This document shows, piece after piece, positions 21,732-32,200 of a stretch of 64,000 nt of DNA. Origin of the DNA: Halopseudomonas formosensis (GTDB lineage: Bacteria; Pseudomonadota; Gammaproteobacteria; Pseudomonadales; Pseudomonadaceae); the NCBI RefSeq assembly GCF_900115905.1, contig NZ_FOYD01000001.1:310001-374000 (forward strand), written 5' to 3'. The notes beneath the pieces are model-generated. The model worked only from the letters and a program-made list of their open reading frames with translations. It was not told the DNA's origin and ran no database searches. Numbering within the stretch: position 1 is the first letter of the stretch; the number at the start of each line of letters is the position of its first letter. Made by a program: the position numbers and the translations under genes.

Positions 21732-23930
21732 ATGGAAATCAAGGTCAACTTCCTCGACAACCTTCGTCTCGAGGCCAAATTCGACGACTTCACGGTAATC
21801 GCCGACCAGCCGATCCGCTACAAGGGCGATGGTTCGGCGCCCGGTCCCTTCGATTACTTCCTGGCCTCCTCGGCGCTCTGTGCGGCCTATTTCGTCAAGC
21901 TTTACTGCCAGACCCGTGGCATTCCCACGGAAAACATCCGCCTGGCGCAGAACAACATCGTCGATCCGGAGAACCGCTACCAGCAGACCTTCAAGATCCA
22001 GGTCGAGCTGCCCGAGGACATCTCCGAGAAGGACCGCCTGGGCATACTGCGCTCCATCGACCGCTGCACGGTGAAGAAGGTGGTACAGACAGGGCCGGAA
22101 TTCATCATCGAGGTGGTGGAGAATCTGGATGCCGACGCCCAGGGCCTGCTGCTGGCGCCCTCGACGGACGCGCGCACCTGCATTCCCGGCAAGGACGTGC
22201 CGCTGGAGCAGACCATCGCCACCCTGTCCGGGCTGATCGCCGACATGGGCATGAAGATCGAGATCGCTTCCTGGCGCAACATAGTGCCCAACGTCTGGTC
22301 CCTGCACCTGCGCGACGCCCACTCCCAGATGTGCTTCACCAACGGCAAGGGCGCGACCAAGGAAAGCGCCCTGGCCTCGGCGCTGGGCGAGTTCATCGAG
22401 CGGCTGAACTGCAACTTCTTCTACAACGACCAGTACTGGGGTCCGGAACTGGCCAATGCCGACTTCGTGCATTACCCCGAGGAGCGCTGGTTCCAGCCGG
22501 GCCCCGACGGCGAGCTGCCGGAGGAGATCCTCGACGAGCACTGCCTGGCCATCTACAACCCCGAGGGCGAGCTGCTCGGCACCCATCTGTATGACACCAA
22601 TTCGGGCAATGTCGAGCGCGGCATCTGCTCGCTGCCCTACGTCCGCCAGTCCGACGGCGAGGTGGTGTACTTCCCCTCCAACCTGATCGAGAACCTGTAT
22701 CTGAGCAACGGCATGGCCGCCGGCAACACCCTGGCCGAGGCGCAGGTGCAGTGCCTGTCGGAGATCTTCGAGCGGGCGGTGAAGCGGGAGATCATCGAGG
22801 GCGAGCTGGCGCTGCCGGATGTGCCCCAGGCGGTGCTGGAACGGTATCCGGGCATTCTGGCCGGCATCCGCGCACTGGAGGAGCAGGGCTTCCCGGTGCT
22901 GGTCAAGGATGCTTCCCTCGGTGGCCAGTTCCCGGTCATGTGTGTAACCCTGATGAACCCGCGCACCGGTGGCGTGTTCGCCTCCTTCGGTGCACACCCC
23001 AACTTCGAGGTGGCGCTGGAGCGCAGCCTGACCGAGCTGCTGCAGGGGCGCAGCTTCGAAGGCCTGAACGACCTGGCCAGACCTACCTTCGAGAGCCAGG
23101 CAGTCACCGAGCCCAACAACTATGTCGAGCATTTCATCGACTCAAGCGGGGTGATCTCCTGGCGCTTCTTCAGCAGCCGCGCCGACTACGAATTCGTCGA
23201 CTGGGACTTCACCGACGGCGGCTGCCTCAGCAATGCGGAAATGGCCGATGAGTTGCTGGGCATCCTCGCGGAAATGGGCCACGAGGTGTACATGGCGGTG
23301 TACCGGCATCTCGGTGGCACGGCCTGCCGCATCCTGGTGCCAGGCTATTCCGAGGTCTACCCGGTGGACGACCTGATCTGGGACAACACCAACAAGGCGC
23401 TGTACTTCCGTGAGGACATCCTCAATCTGCACCGGCTCGATGACGAGCAGCTGCAGAGTCTGGTGGACCGTCTGGAAGAGAGTGAGCTGGACCACTACGG
23501 CGACATCATCACCCTGATCGGCGTCGAGTTCGACGAGAACACCGTCTGGGGTCAGCTGACCATCCTCGAGCTGAAGCTGCTGATCCATCTGGCGCTGGGC
23601 AACCTGGAACCCGCCCTGGAGCTGGTCGAGGAATTCCTGCAGTACAACGACAATACCGTCGAACGCGGCCTGTTCTATCAGGCCATGCAGGCCGTCCTGG
23701 AGGTGGTGCTGGATGACGAGCTGGAGCTGGAGGACTTCGAACCCAACTTCCGCCGCATGTTCGGCGACGAGCGCATGGATGCCGTGATCGGCTCGGTGCA
23801 GGGCAGTGTCCGCTTCCACGGCCTGACCCCCACCAGCATGAACCTGGAGGGTCTGGAGCGGCACCAGCGCATGATCGACAGCCTGAAGAAGTTGCACAGA
23901 ACGCGCGCCAGAGCGGCCATGCAGGCTTGA
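21732..23930 (+). CDS. ycaO: OsmC-YcaO fusion protein
   Basis: 732 aa with three parts. Residues ~1-140 form an OsmC/Ohr-like domain with the Cys pair C50 (ASSALCAAYF) and C112 (SIDRCTV). Residues ~165-560 form a YcaO ATP-dependent cyclodehydratase-like domain with the ATP-binding E-rich helices GATKESALASALGEFIERL and EAQVQCLSEIFERAVKREI. The C-terminal ~150 residues are helical and TPR-like, ending in EGLERHQRMIDSLKKL. E. coli YcaO has been linked to RimO-dependent methylthiolation of ribosomal protein S12, but no RiPP precursor or rimO is adjacent here. A hairpin terminator follows the stop. Confidence 0.9.
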   Translation: MEIKVNFLDNLRLEAKFDDFTVIADQPIRYKGDGSAPGPFDYFLASSALCAAYFVKLYCQTRGIPTENIRLAQNNIVDPENRYQQTFKIQVELPEDISEKDRLGILRSIDRCTVKKVVQTGPEFIIEVVENLDADAQGLLLAPSTDARTCIPGKDVPLEQTIATLSGLIADMGMKIEIASWRNIVPNVWSLHLRDAHSQMCFTNGKGATKESALASALGEFIERLNCNFFYNDQYWGPELANADFVHYPEERWFQPGPDGELPEEILDEHCLAIYNPEGELLGTHLYDTNSGNVERGICSLPYVRQSDGEVVYFPSNLIENLYLSNGMAAGNTLAEAQVQCLSEIFERAVKREIIEGELALPDVPQAVLERYPGILAGIRALEEQGFPVLVKDASLGGQFPVMCVTLMNPRTGGVFASFGAHPNFEVALERSLTELLQGRSFEGLNDLARPTFESQAVTEPNNYVEHFIDSSGVISWRFFSSRADYEFVDWDFTDGGCLSNAEMADELLGILAEMGHEVYMAVYRHLGGTACRILVPGYSEVYPVDDLIWDNTNKALYFREDILNLHRLDDEQLQSLVDRLEESELDHYGDIITLIGVEFDENTVWGQLTILELKLLIHLALGNLEPALELVEEFLQYNDNTVERGLFYQAMQAVLEVVLDDELELEDFEPNFRRMFGDERMDAVIGSVQGSVRFHGLTPTSMNLEGLERHQRMIDSLKKLHRTRARAAMQA

Positions 23931-23936
23931 ATCAAT

Positions 23937-23956
23937 AGTAGCGAAGCGCTACTTTT
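23937..23956 (+). terminator. Rho-independent terminator after ycaO
   Basis: AGTAGCG (23937-23943) and CGCTACT (23947-23953) form a perfect 7-bp stem with a 3-base loop followed by TTT, starting 7 bases after the ycaO stop. Confidence 0.75.
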
Positions 23957-24032
23957 AGGAAAAATAACGAGAAAAGGCCATGGAATCTGCCCGTTTTTAT
24001 CTCCGACTCCCTCTGCACGCCGAGTTGTCGGC

Positions 24033-26135
24033 ATGAGTGCCGGTCAGGCGGGCGGTGACCAGGCTTTCATCGCTTTCATCCAGCAGTTGCCCATTGCCTG
24101 CATCCTGACCCGCCTCAGTGACAGTGCTGTGGTGGCGACCAACCCCTCGTTCGACAAGCTGTTCGGCTGGCCGAAAGAGATGATCCTGGAGAGCAGAACG
24201 GCAGCGCTGCCGCTGTGGTTGTCCGAAGAGCAGCGTTCGGCGTTCTTTCATGATCTCAACCTGATGGGCAGCCTGCGCCAGTCCCAGGCCAGCTTCCGCT
24301 GCAGCGATGGCGGCGTCCTGCCCTGTCTGGTGTACGTCGAACAGCTGACTGTGGCGGGCGAGCTCTGCCGTCTGTCGATGATCCATGACATTTCCGATCG
24401 GATAAAGGCCGAGGAAGCACTCAGGCGCAGCGAAGCCAAGTTCACTGCGCTGTTCATGGACTCCCCCGAACCCTACCTGCTGTTCGACAAGGACAACGCC
24501 AGAATCACCGAGATCAACCGGCGCTTTACCGAGGTGTTCGGCTATACCGTCGAGGATGCCATCGGCAAGACCGCCCTCGAGCTGGGCTTGTGGCGCTATC
24601 CCGAGCGGCGGCCGGCGATTATCGAGAAACTCGTGCGCAACCGCTGCCTGCGCGCCGAGCCGGTGGACTTCGTGACTCGGGATGGGCGCATCCTCAACTG
24701 CGAAGTTTCCAGCAACTTCGTCCGGGTGGGCGAGGACCGCTGCACCCTGTCCTGCTTCAAGGACGTGACCGAGCAGGTCACCATCGAAGGGCGCATCAAG
24801 CACCAGGCCTACCATGATCCCCTGACCGACCTGCCCAACCGCCTCTTGCTGCAGGACCGCCTGCAGCAGCATCTGGCGCTGGACGAGCGGCATGGCCTGC
24901 GCTTTGCAGTGCTGTTCTTCGATCTGGATCACTTCAAGCGCATCAACGACTCCCTCGGCCACGGCCTGGGGGATGCGGTGCTGCGCGAGGCCAGTCGGCG
25001 CCTGTGTCAGGGCGTGCGCAAGACCGATACCGTGGCCCGGCTGGGCGGCGATGAATTCGTGGTGGTGCTCGCCGGTCTGAGCGGCAACCGGGAGCAGATC
25101 ACCGAGCAGGTCAGGAACCATGCCCTGGCCCTGCTGGAAACACTCTCCGCCCCCATGCGGGTGGAAGGCCACGCCCTGCAGCTTGGTTGCAGCATCGGTA
25201 TTGCCCTGTCCGGTGAGCACGGCAGCACCCCGGAGGATCTGCTCAAGCACGCCGACACCGCGCTGTATGGGGTCAAGGCCAGCGGGCGCAACGGCATCGC
25301 CTTCTTCGAGCCGCAGATGCAGCTGGACGTCAGCCGCCGCCTGCGAGTGGAGAACGACCTGCGTAGCGCGCTGCAGCAGAGCGCCTTCCGCCTGCACTAT
25401 CAGCCGCAGATCGACGCTCACCAGCAGCGTATTCTCGGCGCCGAAGCCCTGCTGCGCTGGGAGCATCCCGAGAAAGGTCTGGTCAGCCCGGGGTGCTTCA
25501 TGTCCGTGCTGGAAGAAAGCGGCATGATTCTGGAGGTGGGCTCCTGGGTGCTGGAGGAGGCCTGCCGCTTCATGGCCAGGCTGATCAAGGAGCAGCTGAT
25601 CGATGTGGGCGAATTCAGCCTCAGCATCAATATCAGCCCCCGGCAGTTCCGCCAGGCCGACTTTGTTGCCCGCGTAGGCGCAGCCATGGCCGCCCATCAG
25701 ATTCCTGCCCGCTGCCTGCAACTGGAAATCACCGAAGGCATGGTCATCCACGACATCAACGACACCGTGGCCAAGATGCACGAGCTGCGCAGCATGGGCC
25801 TGAGCTTCGCGATTGACGACTTCGGTACCGGCTATTCCTCACTCAGCTATCTGAAGCGCCTGCCGGTGGATCAGCTGAAGATCGACCAGTCCTTTGTGCG
25901 TGACTGCACGGTGGACAGTCATGATGCCGAGATCATCCGCGCCATCATCGCCATGGGCCGCAGTCTGAACCTGAAACTGGTGGCCGAGGGCGTGGAAACG
26001 GCGGATCAGCTCGACTTCCTGCGGCAGCAGGGCTGCCACGCCTATCAGGGTTTTCTGTTCAGTGCGGCGGTGGATGATGAGTCCCTGAGTGCACTGCTCC
26101 GGCGCAGCCGGGAGTCCGTCACCCCCCCGCAGTGA
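24033..26135 (+). CDS. PAS-PAS-GGDEF-EAL cyclic-di-GMP signalling protein
   Basis: 700 aa, no membrane segments. PAS domains lie at about residues 10-125 (FGWPKEMILE) and 135-255 (FGYTVEDAIGK), followed by GGDEF (~265-430) with an intact signature near 337 (RLGGDEFVVVL) and EAL (~440-695) with AEALLRWEHP, ITEGMVIHD and DDFGTGYSSLSYLKRLP. Both catalytic motifs look intact, so it could be a bifunctional diguanylate cyclase/phosphodiesterase or a GGDEF-regulated phosphodiesterase. Input is probably a cytoplasmic signal sensed by PAS; no haem- or flavin-binding residues could be assigned. It stands alone after the ycaO terminator. Confidence 0.9.
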   Translation: MSAGQAGGDQAFIAFIQQLPIACILTRLSDSAVVATNPSFDKLFGWPKEMILESRTAALPLWLSEEQRSAFFHDLNLMGSLRQSQASFRCSDGGVLPCLVYVEQLTVAGELCRLSMIHDISDRIKAEEALRRSEAKFTALFMDSPEPYLLFDKDNARITEINRRFTEVFGYTVEDAIGKTALELGLWRYPERRPAIIEKLVRNRCLRAEPVDFVTRDGRILNCEVSSNFVRVGEDRCTLSCFKDVTEQVTIEGRIKHQAYHDPLTDLPNRLLLQDRLQQHLALDERHGLRFAVLFFDLDHFKRINDSLGHGLGDAVLREASRRLCQGVRKTDTVARLGGDEFVVVLAGLSGNREQITEQVRNHALALLETLSAPMRVEGHALQLGCSIGIALSGEHGSTPEDLLKHADTALYGVKASGRNGIAFFEPQMQLDVSRRLRVENDLRSALQQSAFRLHYQPQIDAHQQRILGAEALLRWEHPEKGLVSPGCFMSVLEESGMILEVGSWVLEEACRFMARLIKEQLIDVGEFSLSINISPRQFRQADFVARVGAAMAAHQIPARCLQLEITEGMVIHDINDTVAKMHELRSMGLSFAIDDFGTGYSSLSYLKRLPVDQLKIDQSFVRDCTVDSHDAEIIRAIIAMGRSLNLKLVAEGVETADQLDFLRQQGCHAYQGFLFSAAVDDESLSALLRRSRESVTPPQ

Positions 26136-26208
26136 TTGGTCTGGTCAGGGCCACTCTATATACTGGCGGCCTCTCCGGCACGACCGGGTCAGCAAGGCGG
26201 GCAAGGGC

Positions 26209-27048
26209 ATGGCACTGATTGGACGAATGAACACACTCGAGGTGCTCAAGCACACGGACTTCGGCCTCTATCTGGATGGCGGCATGGAAGGGGAGATCCT
26301 CCTGCCCCGGCGCTACATCCCGAGGGACACGCCGAGCGAGGTGGGCGACTGGCTCAATGTGTTCGTCTACTTCGACAGCGACGACCGGCTGATCGCCACC
26401 ACCCTCAAACCCAAGGTCATGGTCGGCGGCTTCGCCAGCCTCAAGGTGGTGGATATCAACCGCACCGGCCTGTTCCTCGACTGGGGCCTGCCCAAGGACC
26501 TGCTGCTGCCGCACTCCGAAGAGAAACGCCCGCTGCAGGTAGGCGACTACTGCGTGGTTCACGTCTATCTGGACAAGCACAGCAAGCGGCTGGTGGCCAC
26601 CGCCCGGCTGGACCGCTACCTGGACCAGAAGCCGGCCCGCTACAAGGTCGGGGAAGAGGTGGATCTGCTGATTGCCGAGGTCACCGATCTGGGCTTCAAG
26701 GCCATCATCAACAACGCCCACTGGGGACTGATTCACAAGAACGAAGCCTTCAAGTTCCTGCGCCGGGGCATGCGCGAGAAGGGCTACATACGCGAGATCC
26801 GCCCCGACGGCAAGATCAACCTCAGCCTGCAGCCGGTCGGTCGCCATGCCGCCAGCGCCCTGGAGCAGCAGATTATCGATCGCCTGCGCGAACAGGGCGG
26901 CAAGCTGGCGCTGAGCGACAAGAGCCCGCCGCAACTCATCACCGCCGAGTTCGGCGTCAGCAAGGCCAACTTCAAGAAGGCCATCGGCGGCCTGTACAAG
27001 CAGGGTCTGATCCGCATCCACCCGGATCATATCGAACTGGCGGACTGA
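26209..27048 (+). CDS. CvfB/YitL-like S1 RNA-binding protein
   Basis: 279 aa from ATG 26209, preceded by GCAAGGGC; the frame is open 120 bases upstream into the previous gene but without conserved residues. It starts MALIGRMNTLEVLKHTDFGLYLD and contains consecutive S1-like beta-barrels (GDWLNVFVYFDSDDRLIAT; VGDYCVVHVYLDKHSKRLVA; VGEEVDLLIAEVTDLGFKAI) and a C-terminal winged helix (ITAEFGVSKANFKKAIGGLY). This arrangement is that of the CvfB family, RNA-binding regulators of virulence or translation. No operon partner is evident. Confidence 0.88.
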   Translation: MALIGRMNTLEVLKHTDFGLYLDGGMEGEILLPRRYIPRDTPSEVGDWLNVFVYFDSDDRLIATTLKPKVMVGGFASLKVVDINRTGLFLDWGLPKDLLLPHSEEKRPLQVGDYCVVHVYLDKHSKRLVATARLDRYLDQKPARYKVGEEVDLLIAEVTDLGFKAIINNAHWGLIHKNEAFKFLRRGMREKGYIREIRPDGKINLSLQPVGRHAASALEQQIIDRLREQGGKLALSDKSPPQLITAEFGVSKANFKKAIGGLYKQGLIRIHPDHIELAD

Positions 27049-27061
27049 GCCCGCTATGGGA

Positions 27062-27083
27062 AGGACGGGCACCAGCTCGTCCT
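27062..27083. repeat. Palindromic hairpin repeat, copy 1
   Basis: AGGACG (27062-27067) pairs with CGTCCT (27078-27083) around GGCACCAGCT, 13 bases after the CvfB-like stop. The same hairpin core, with one base changed, recurs at 57632-57651, so this is a dispersed repeat that may also serve as a terminator. Confidence 0.6.
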
Positions 27084-27122
27084 GTCTGTCACAGCCATCC
27101 ATCCGGCACCTCCGCTCCGGGA

Positions 27123-27165
27123 TTGACCAGACATTATCCAGTGAATAAGCTGTATGCCTATACAG
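27123..27165 (+). promoter_or_regulatory. LexA-controlled promoter of imuA-imuB-dnaE2
   Basis: A perfect SOS box CTGT-N8-ACAG (CTGTATGCCTATACAG) occupies 27150-27165, 75 bases before the imuA ATG. TTGACC (27123-27128) and TAAGCT (27146-27151) at 17-base spacing form a plausible promoter whose -10 the box overlaps, as expected for LexA repression. Such a box in front of imuA is the rule in pseudomonads. Confidence 0.88.
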
Positions 27166-27240
27166 TAATTCGGTGTCTGTCATGCGCGGCCCAGCTTTCC
27201 CATCCTCCATTCCAACCGGCTCCGAACCGGAGCGGCAGCC

Positions 27241-27849
27241 ATGAGCGCCGTGGTGTCCCTGGACGCCCTGCTGCAGCAGCGGCGGGTGTGGAAGGGCGGT
27301 GCGGATATTGCCGCGGCGCCGGCCCAGCCCACCGGGCATGCGCAACTGGATGCCGTGCTGCCCGGCGGCGGCTGGCCCGAGGCGGCCCTGAGCGAACTGC
27401 TGCTGGCCCACCCCGGCAGTGGCGAACTGCAGCTGCTGTGGCCGACCCTGGCCCGCCTGACCCGGGCACGGGAACGGGTAGTGCTGGTGGCGCCGCCCTT
27501 CATTCCCTTTGCGCCGGCCTGGCTGCAGGCCGGGGTCGATCTGCGCTGGCTGGTACTGGTGCAGGCCAGCGAGAAGGAAGCCCTGTGGGCGGCCGAGCAG
27601 TGCCTGCGTTCCGGCAGTTGCGCCGCCGTACTGTGCTGGCCCCAGCGGATCAATGACCGCGGCCTGCGCCGCCTGCAGCTGGCCGCTGCCACCGGCGAGT
27701 CCCTGGGGTTTGCCTGCCGCTCCTTGCGCGAGGCGGACAACCCGTCCCCCGCCGCCCTGCGCCTGGCGCTGGATGCCTGGCCGCGGCAGGTCCGGGTGCT
27801 CAAGAGTCGAGGTGCCATGCCGGCAGCCCGCCCCCTGGCGCTGGGTTAG
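27241..27849 (+). CDS. imuA: ImuA, SOS mutagenesis accessory protein
   Basis: First gene of the damage-inducible ImuA-ImuB-DnaE2 translesion system. The 202-aa protein is a RecA/SulA-like fold with the N-terminal VWKGGADIAAAPAQPTGHAQ and LDAVLPGGGWPEAALSELL motifs, then VVLVAPPFIPFAPAWLQAG. ImuA proteins bind RecA and ImuB and have no known catalysis. It follows a LexA box and is 5 bases ahead of imuB. Confidence 0.92.
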   Translation: MSAVVSLDALLQQRRVWKGGADIAAAPAQPTGHAQLDAVLPGGGWPEAALSELLLAHPGSGELQLLWPTLARLTRARERVVLVAPPFIPFAPAWLQAGVDLRWLVLVQASEKEALWAAEQCLRSGSCAAVLCWPQRINDRGLRRLQLAAATGESLGFACRSLREADNPSPAALRLALDAWPRQVRVLKSRGAMPAARPLALG

Positions 27850-27854
27850 CCGCC

Positions 27855-29270
27855 ATGCGCTGGGCCTGCATACTGCTGACCCGGCTGGCCCTGGATGGGG
27901 TGCAGCGCGGGCGCGATGACGCCGATGCGCCCCTGGTGCTGGTATCCGGGCATGTGCCGCGCCGCCTGATCCGGGCAGTCAATGCCCAGGCCAGGGCCCT
28001 GGGCCTGCGGCCGGGCATGAGCCTGACCGCCGCCCAGACTCTGGTCACCGACTTTGCCGTGGCCGAATACGATGAACAGCAGATCAGCCACTGGCAGCAC
28101 TTTCTCGCCGCCTGGGCCTACCGCTACAGCTCCCATGTCAGTCTGGATTATCCCCATGCGTTGCTGCTGGAGGTCGAATCCAGCCTGGGACTGTTCGGCC
28201 CCTGGCCGCGCTTCGAGCAGCGCCTGCGGGAGGATCTGACCGGGCTGGGCTTTCAGCACCGCATAGTGCTGGCCCCCAACCCCGCCGCTGCCCGGGCGCT
28301 GACCAATGTGCACGATGGGCTGGCGGTCATGGACAGCCTGGCCCTGCGCGAGCATATCCAGCGCCTGCCGATCCAGCGCAGCGGCCTGGATGCCCAGAGC
28401 GTGGCCACACTGTCGCGCATGGGGCTCAAACAGCTGGGGCAGATACTCCGCCTGCCACGGGATACCCTGGCCCGACGCTTCCCCGCCGAGGTGCTGGCCC
28501 ATCTCGACCGGCTGCTCGGCGTGCTGCCGGTGGCGCTGGGCAGTTACCAGCCGGCGGACGAGTTTGTTGCCCGCATCGAATTCAACTTCGAGGTCGACTC
28601 CCACCAGGCTCTGCTGTTTCCCATCCGCCGCCTGCTGCTGGACCTGCAGGCCTTTCTGGCCGGGCGGGACTGCAGCGTGCAGCGCTTCGAGCTGACCCTT
28701 GAACACCGGGATCACGAGCCGACCTGTCTGCCCATCGGCCTGCTCAGTGCCGAGCGCGATGCCCAGCAGCTGTTCGAGGTCACCCGCAGCCGGCTGGAGC
28801 AACTGCAGCTCCCCGAACCCGTGCTGGCGGTAAGACTGCGCGCCAGTGATCTGCCGGCCTTCACCCCCAAGCCGGTCTCGCTGCTGGAGGAACGGCCACC
28901 ACCGGTTCAGCCCTGGGATCAGCTGCGCGAACGACTCCGGGCACGTCTGGGCGACGAGGCCATCCACGGTCTGGTCGCAGTGGCCGATCACAGGCCCGAA
29001 TGCGCCTGGCGGCGGGACACCGAGGGCGCCGGCATGCCGCCCGCACAGCTCGGCAAGCGCCCCGGCTGGCTGCTGGCAGAACCCGAGCCCCTGAACGAGC
29101 TGGTGCCGGAGATCCTCGCCGGGCCAGAGCGCATCGAATCCGGCTGGTGGGACGGGGCAGACCGCCGTCGCGACTACTACGTGGTGCGCACCCGGGATGG
29201 GCGGCTGGCCTGGGTCTGGCAGGCGGTGGACGGGCAGGGCCCCTGGATGCTGCACGGGTGGTTCGCATGA
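27855..29270 (+). CDS. imuB: ImuB, Y-family polymerase-like protein
   Basis: 471-aa Y-family-like protein that acts as the hub between the beta clamp, ImuA and DnaE2. It retains the palm/fingers layout ([54 protein letters not shown]) and the DNA-binding helix-hairpin-helix ([18 protein letters not shown]). The acidic triad of active Y polymerases is not clearly present, as is usual for ImuB, so it is probably non-catalytic. Its TGA overlaps the dnaE2 ATG by two bases (ATGA). Confidence 0.92.
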   Translation: MRWACILLTRLALDGVQRGRDDADAPLVLVSGHVPRRLIRAVNAQARALGLRPGMSLTAAQTLVTDFAVAEYDEQQISHWQHFLAAWAYRYSSHVSLDYPHALLLEVESSLGLFGPWPRFEQRLREDLTGLGFQHRIVLAPNPAAARALTNVHDGLAVMDSLALREHIQRLPIQRSGLDAQSVATLSRMGLKQLGQILRLPRDTLARRFPAEVLAHLDRLLGVLPVALGSYQPADEFVARIEFNFEVDSHQALLFPIRRLLLDLQAFLAGRDCSVQRFELTLEHRDHEPTCLPIGLLSAERDAQQLFEVTRSRLEQLQLPEPVLAVRLRASDLPAFTPKPVSLLEERPPPVQPWDQLRERLRARLGDEAIHGLVAVADHRPECAWRRDTEGAGMPPAQLGKRPGWLLAEPEPLNELVPEILAGPERIESGWWDGADRRRDYYVVRTRDGRLAWVWQAVDGQGPWMLHGWFA

Positions 29271-32200
29271 CAGCCGACTACGCCGAACTGCATTGCCTGA
29301 GCAACTTCAGCTTCCAGCGGGGCGCCTCCAGCGCCGACGAGCTCTTTGCCCGTGCCAGACAGCACGGCTATCAGGCCCTGGCCATTACCGACGAGTGCAC
29401 CCTGGCGGGCATAGTTCGCGCCTGGGAGGCATCCAAGGCGCATGGCATTCCCCTGATTGTCGGCAGCGAAATGCAGGTGGAGTCCGGCCCCAGGCTGGTC
29501 CTGCTGGCCGAGGACAAGACCGGCTACCAGCGCCTGTGCCAACTGATCACCAATGCCCGCCGCCGCACCGAGAAGGGCAGCTATCAACTGCTCAGGGACG
29601 ATCTGGAAACCGACACCAGCGGCCTGCTGGCGCTCTGGCTGCCCGAGCCGGAGCCGGACCCGCAGCACGGCGAATGGCTCAGAACCCGCTTTGACCAGCG
29701 GCTGTGGCTGGCGGTCGAGCTGCACCACGGCCCGGATGACGCCCAAAGACTGGAGCAACTGCTCGGGCTGGTCCGCCAGCTGGAGATACCCGCCGTGGCC
29801 AGCGGCGATGTGCACATGCACGCCCGGGGCCGGCGGGCCCTGCAGGACACCCTGACCGCCATCCGCCATCACTGCACGCTGGAAGAGGCCGGCCACCGGC
29901 TGTTCCCCAATGGCGAACGACACCTGCGTCCGTTGCAGCAGCTGGCCCGGCTCTATCCCCCGGCACTGCTTCAGGCCACAGTGGAGATTGCCCGGCGCTG
30001 TCGCTTCGATCTGGGCGATCTGAAATACCAGTATCCCAGGGAGCTGGTACCCGCCGACCACACCCCATCCAGCTGGTTGCGCCACCTCACCGAGGAAGGC
30101 ATCGCCTGGCGCTGGCCCCAGGGTATCTCCAGCGAACTGCGCGCCCAGCTCGACAAGGAGCTGACCCTGATCAGCGAGCTGGAATACGAAAGCTACTTCC
30201 TCACCGTGCACGACATCGTCCGCTTCGCTCGGGGGCAGGGCATCCTCTGCCAGGGCCGTGGCTCGGCCGCCAACTCGGCGGTGTGCTTTGCCCTGGGCAT
30301 CACCGAAATCGACCCGGCCCGATCCAACCTGCTGTTCGAACGCTTCCTGTCCCGCGAGCGCAACGAACCGCCGGACATCGACGTGGACTTCGAGCATGAG
30401 CGTCGGGAAGAGGTCATCCAGTACATCTTCAACCGTTATGGCCGCCGCCGCGCGGCACTGGCCGCCGTGGTCAGCAGCTACCACGCCGCCGGCGCCATCC
30501 GCGATGTCGGCAAGGCCCTCGGTCTGCCGCCGGATCAGGTGGATGCCCTGGCCCGCTGCTGCAACCGCTGGAGCGACCGCATCCCCGATGCCCAGCGCCT
30601 GCGCGAAGCCGGGTTCGATCCGGACAGCCCCGTGCTGCACCGGGTGCTGACTCTGTGCGGGCAGCTGATCGGCTTCCCCCGGCACCTGTCCCAGCACCCC
30701 GGCGGCTTCGTCATCTCCGAGCAGCCGCTGGATACCCTGGTGCCGGTGGAAAACGCCGCCATGGAAGACCGCACCGTCATCCAGTGGGACAAGGACGATC
30801 TGGATGCGGTCGGCCTGCTCAAGGTGGATGTGCTGGCGCTGGGCATGCTCACCGCGCTGCGCCGCTGCTTCGATCTGGTCCGCCATTACCGCGGCCGGGA
30901 ACTGACCCTGGCCACCATCCCCGCCGGGGATGAGCCGACCTACAGCATGATCAGCCAGGCCGACACCATAGGCGTCTTCCAGATCGAATCCCGGGCGCAG
31001 ATGAGCATGCTGCCCAGGCTGCGACCCAGACGGTTCTACGATTTGGTGATCGAAGTGGCCATCGTCCGCCCCGGCCCGATCCAGGGCGACATGGTGCACC
31101 CCTACTTGCGCCGCCGAAACGGCGAAGAGGAGGTCAGCTATCCATCCCCCGCGCTGAAAAAAGTGCTGGAGCGTACCCTCGGCGTCCCCCTGTTTCAGGA
31201 GCAGGTCATGGAAATTGCCATAGTCGCCGCCGGCTACAGCGCCGGCGAAGCCGACCAGCTGCGCCGCTCCATGGCCGCCTGGAAGCGCAAGGGCGGGCTG
31301 GAGCCGCACCGGGACAAACTCACCCAGGGCATGCTTGAGCGCGGCTATACGAGGGAGTTTGCCGAACGCCTGTTCGAGCAGATCAAGGGCTTTGGCGACT
31401 ACGGCTTCCCTGAATCCCACGCCGCCAGCTTCGCCCTGCTCACCTACGCCAGCAGCTGGCTCAAATGCCACGAACCGGCCGCCTTCGCCTGCGCCCTGAT
31501 CAACAGCTGGCCCATGGGCTTCTACAGCCCCGATCAGATACTGCAGGACGCCCGCCGCCACGGCATCGAAACCTGGCCGGTAGACGTGCGCTACAGCGAC
31601 TGGGACTGCACCCTGGAGCATGACCGCAAGGGCGAATACGGCATCCGCCTCGGCCTGCGCATGATTCGCGGCTTCCGCGAGGACGATGCCCACAGGCTGG
31701 TTGCAACCAGACAACGGCAGGGCTTCACATCAGTAGAGGAGCTGGCCCTGCGCAGCCAACTCAGCCGCCGGGCCATGGAACTGCTCGCCGACGCCGGCGC
31801 CCTGCGCGGCCTCGCCGGCCACCGCCACCAGGCCCGCTGGGCCGTCGCCGGCGTACAGGAACCACTGCCCCTGTTTACCGAAGCACCAACCCAGGCAGAG
31901 CAGGGCGTAGCCCTGCCCCTGCCCAGCATCGGCGAAAACCTGATGGCCGATTACGCCCTGGTCGGCACCACCATGGGCCCACACCCCCTGCGCCTGCTGC
32001 GCAGCCAGCTCAAGGCCAGAGGCTGCCGCAGCTCAAAACAGCTCAAACAGATGAAAGACAACACCTACGTCAAGGTCGCAGGCCTGGTCACCGGCCGCCA
32101 ACGCCCCGGCACCGCCAGCGGCGTCACCTTTGTCACCCTCGAAGACGAACACGGCATGATCAACGTCGTCGTCTGGCGCACATTAGCCGAACGCCAGAGA

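Noticed and set aside
27855-29270. ImuB considered as an active DinB/Pol IV
   Set aside because: Acidic catalytic residues are not clearly present, and position between imuA and dnaE2 is diagnostic of ImuB.
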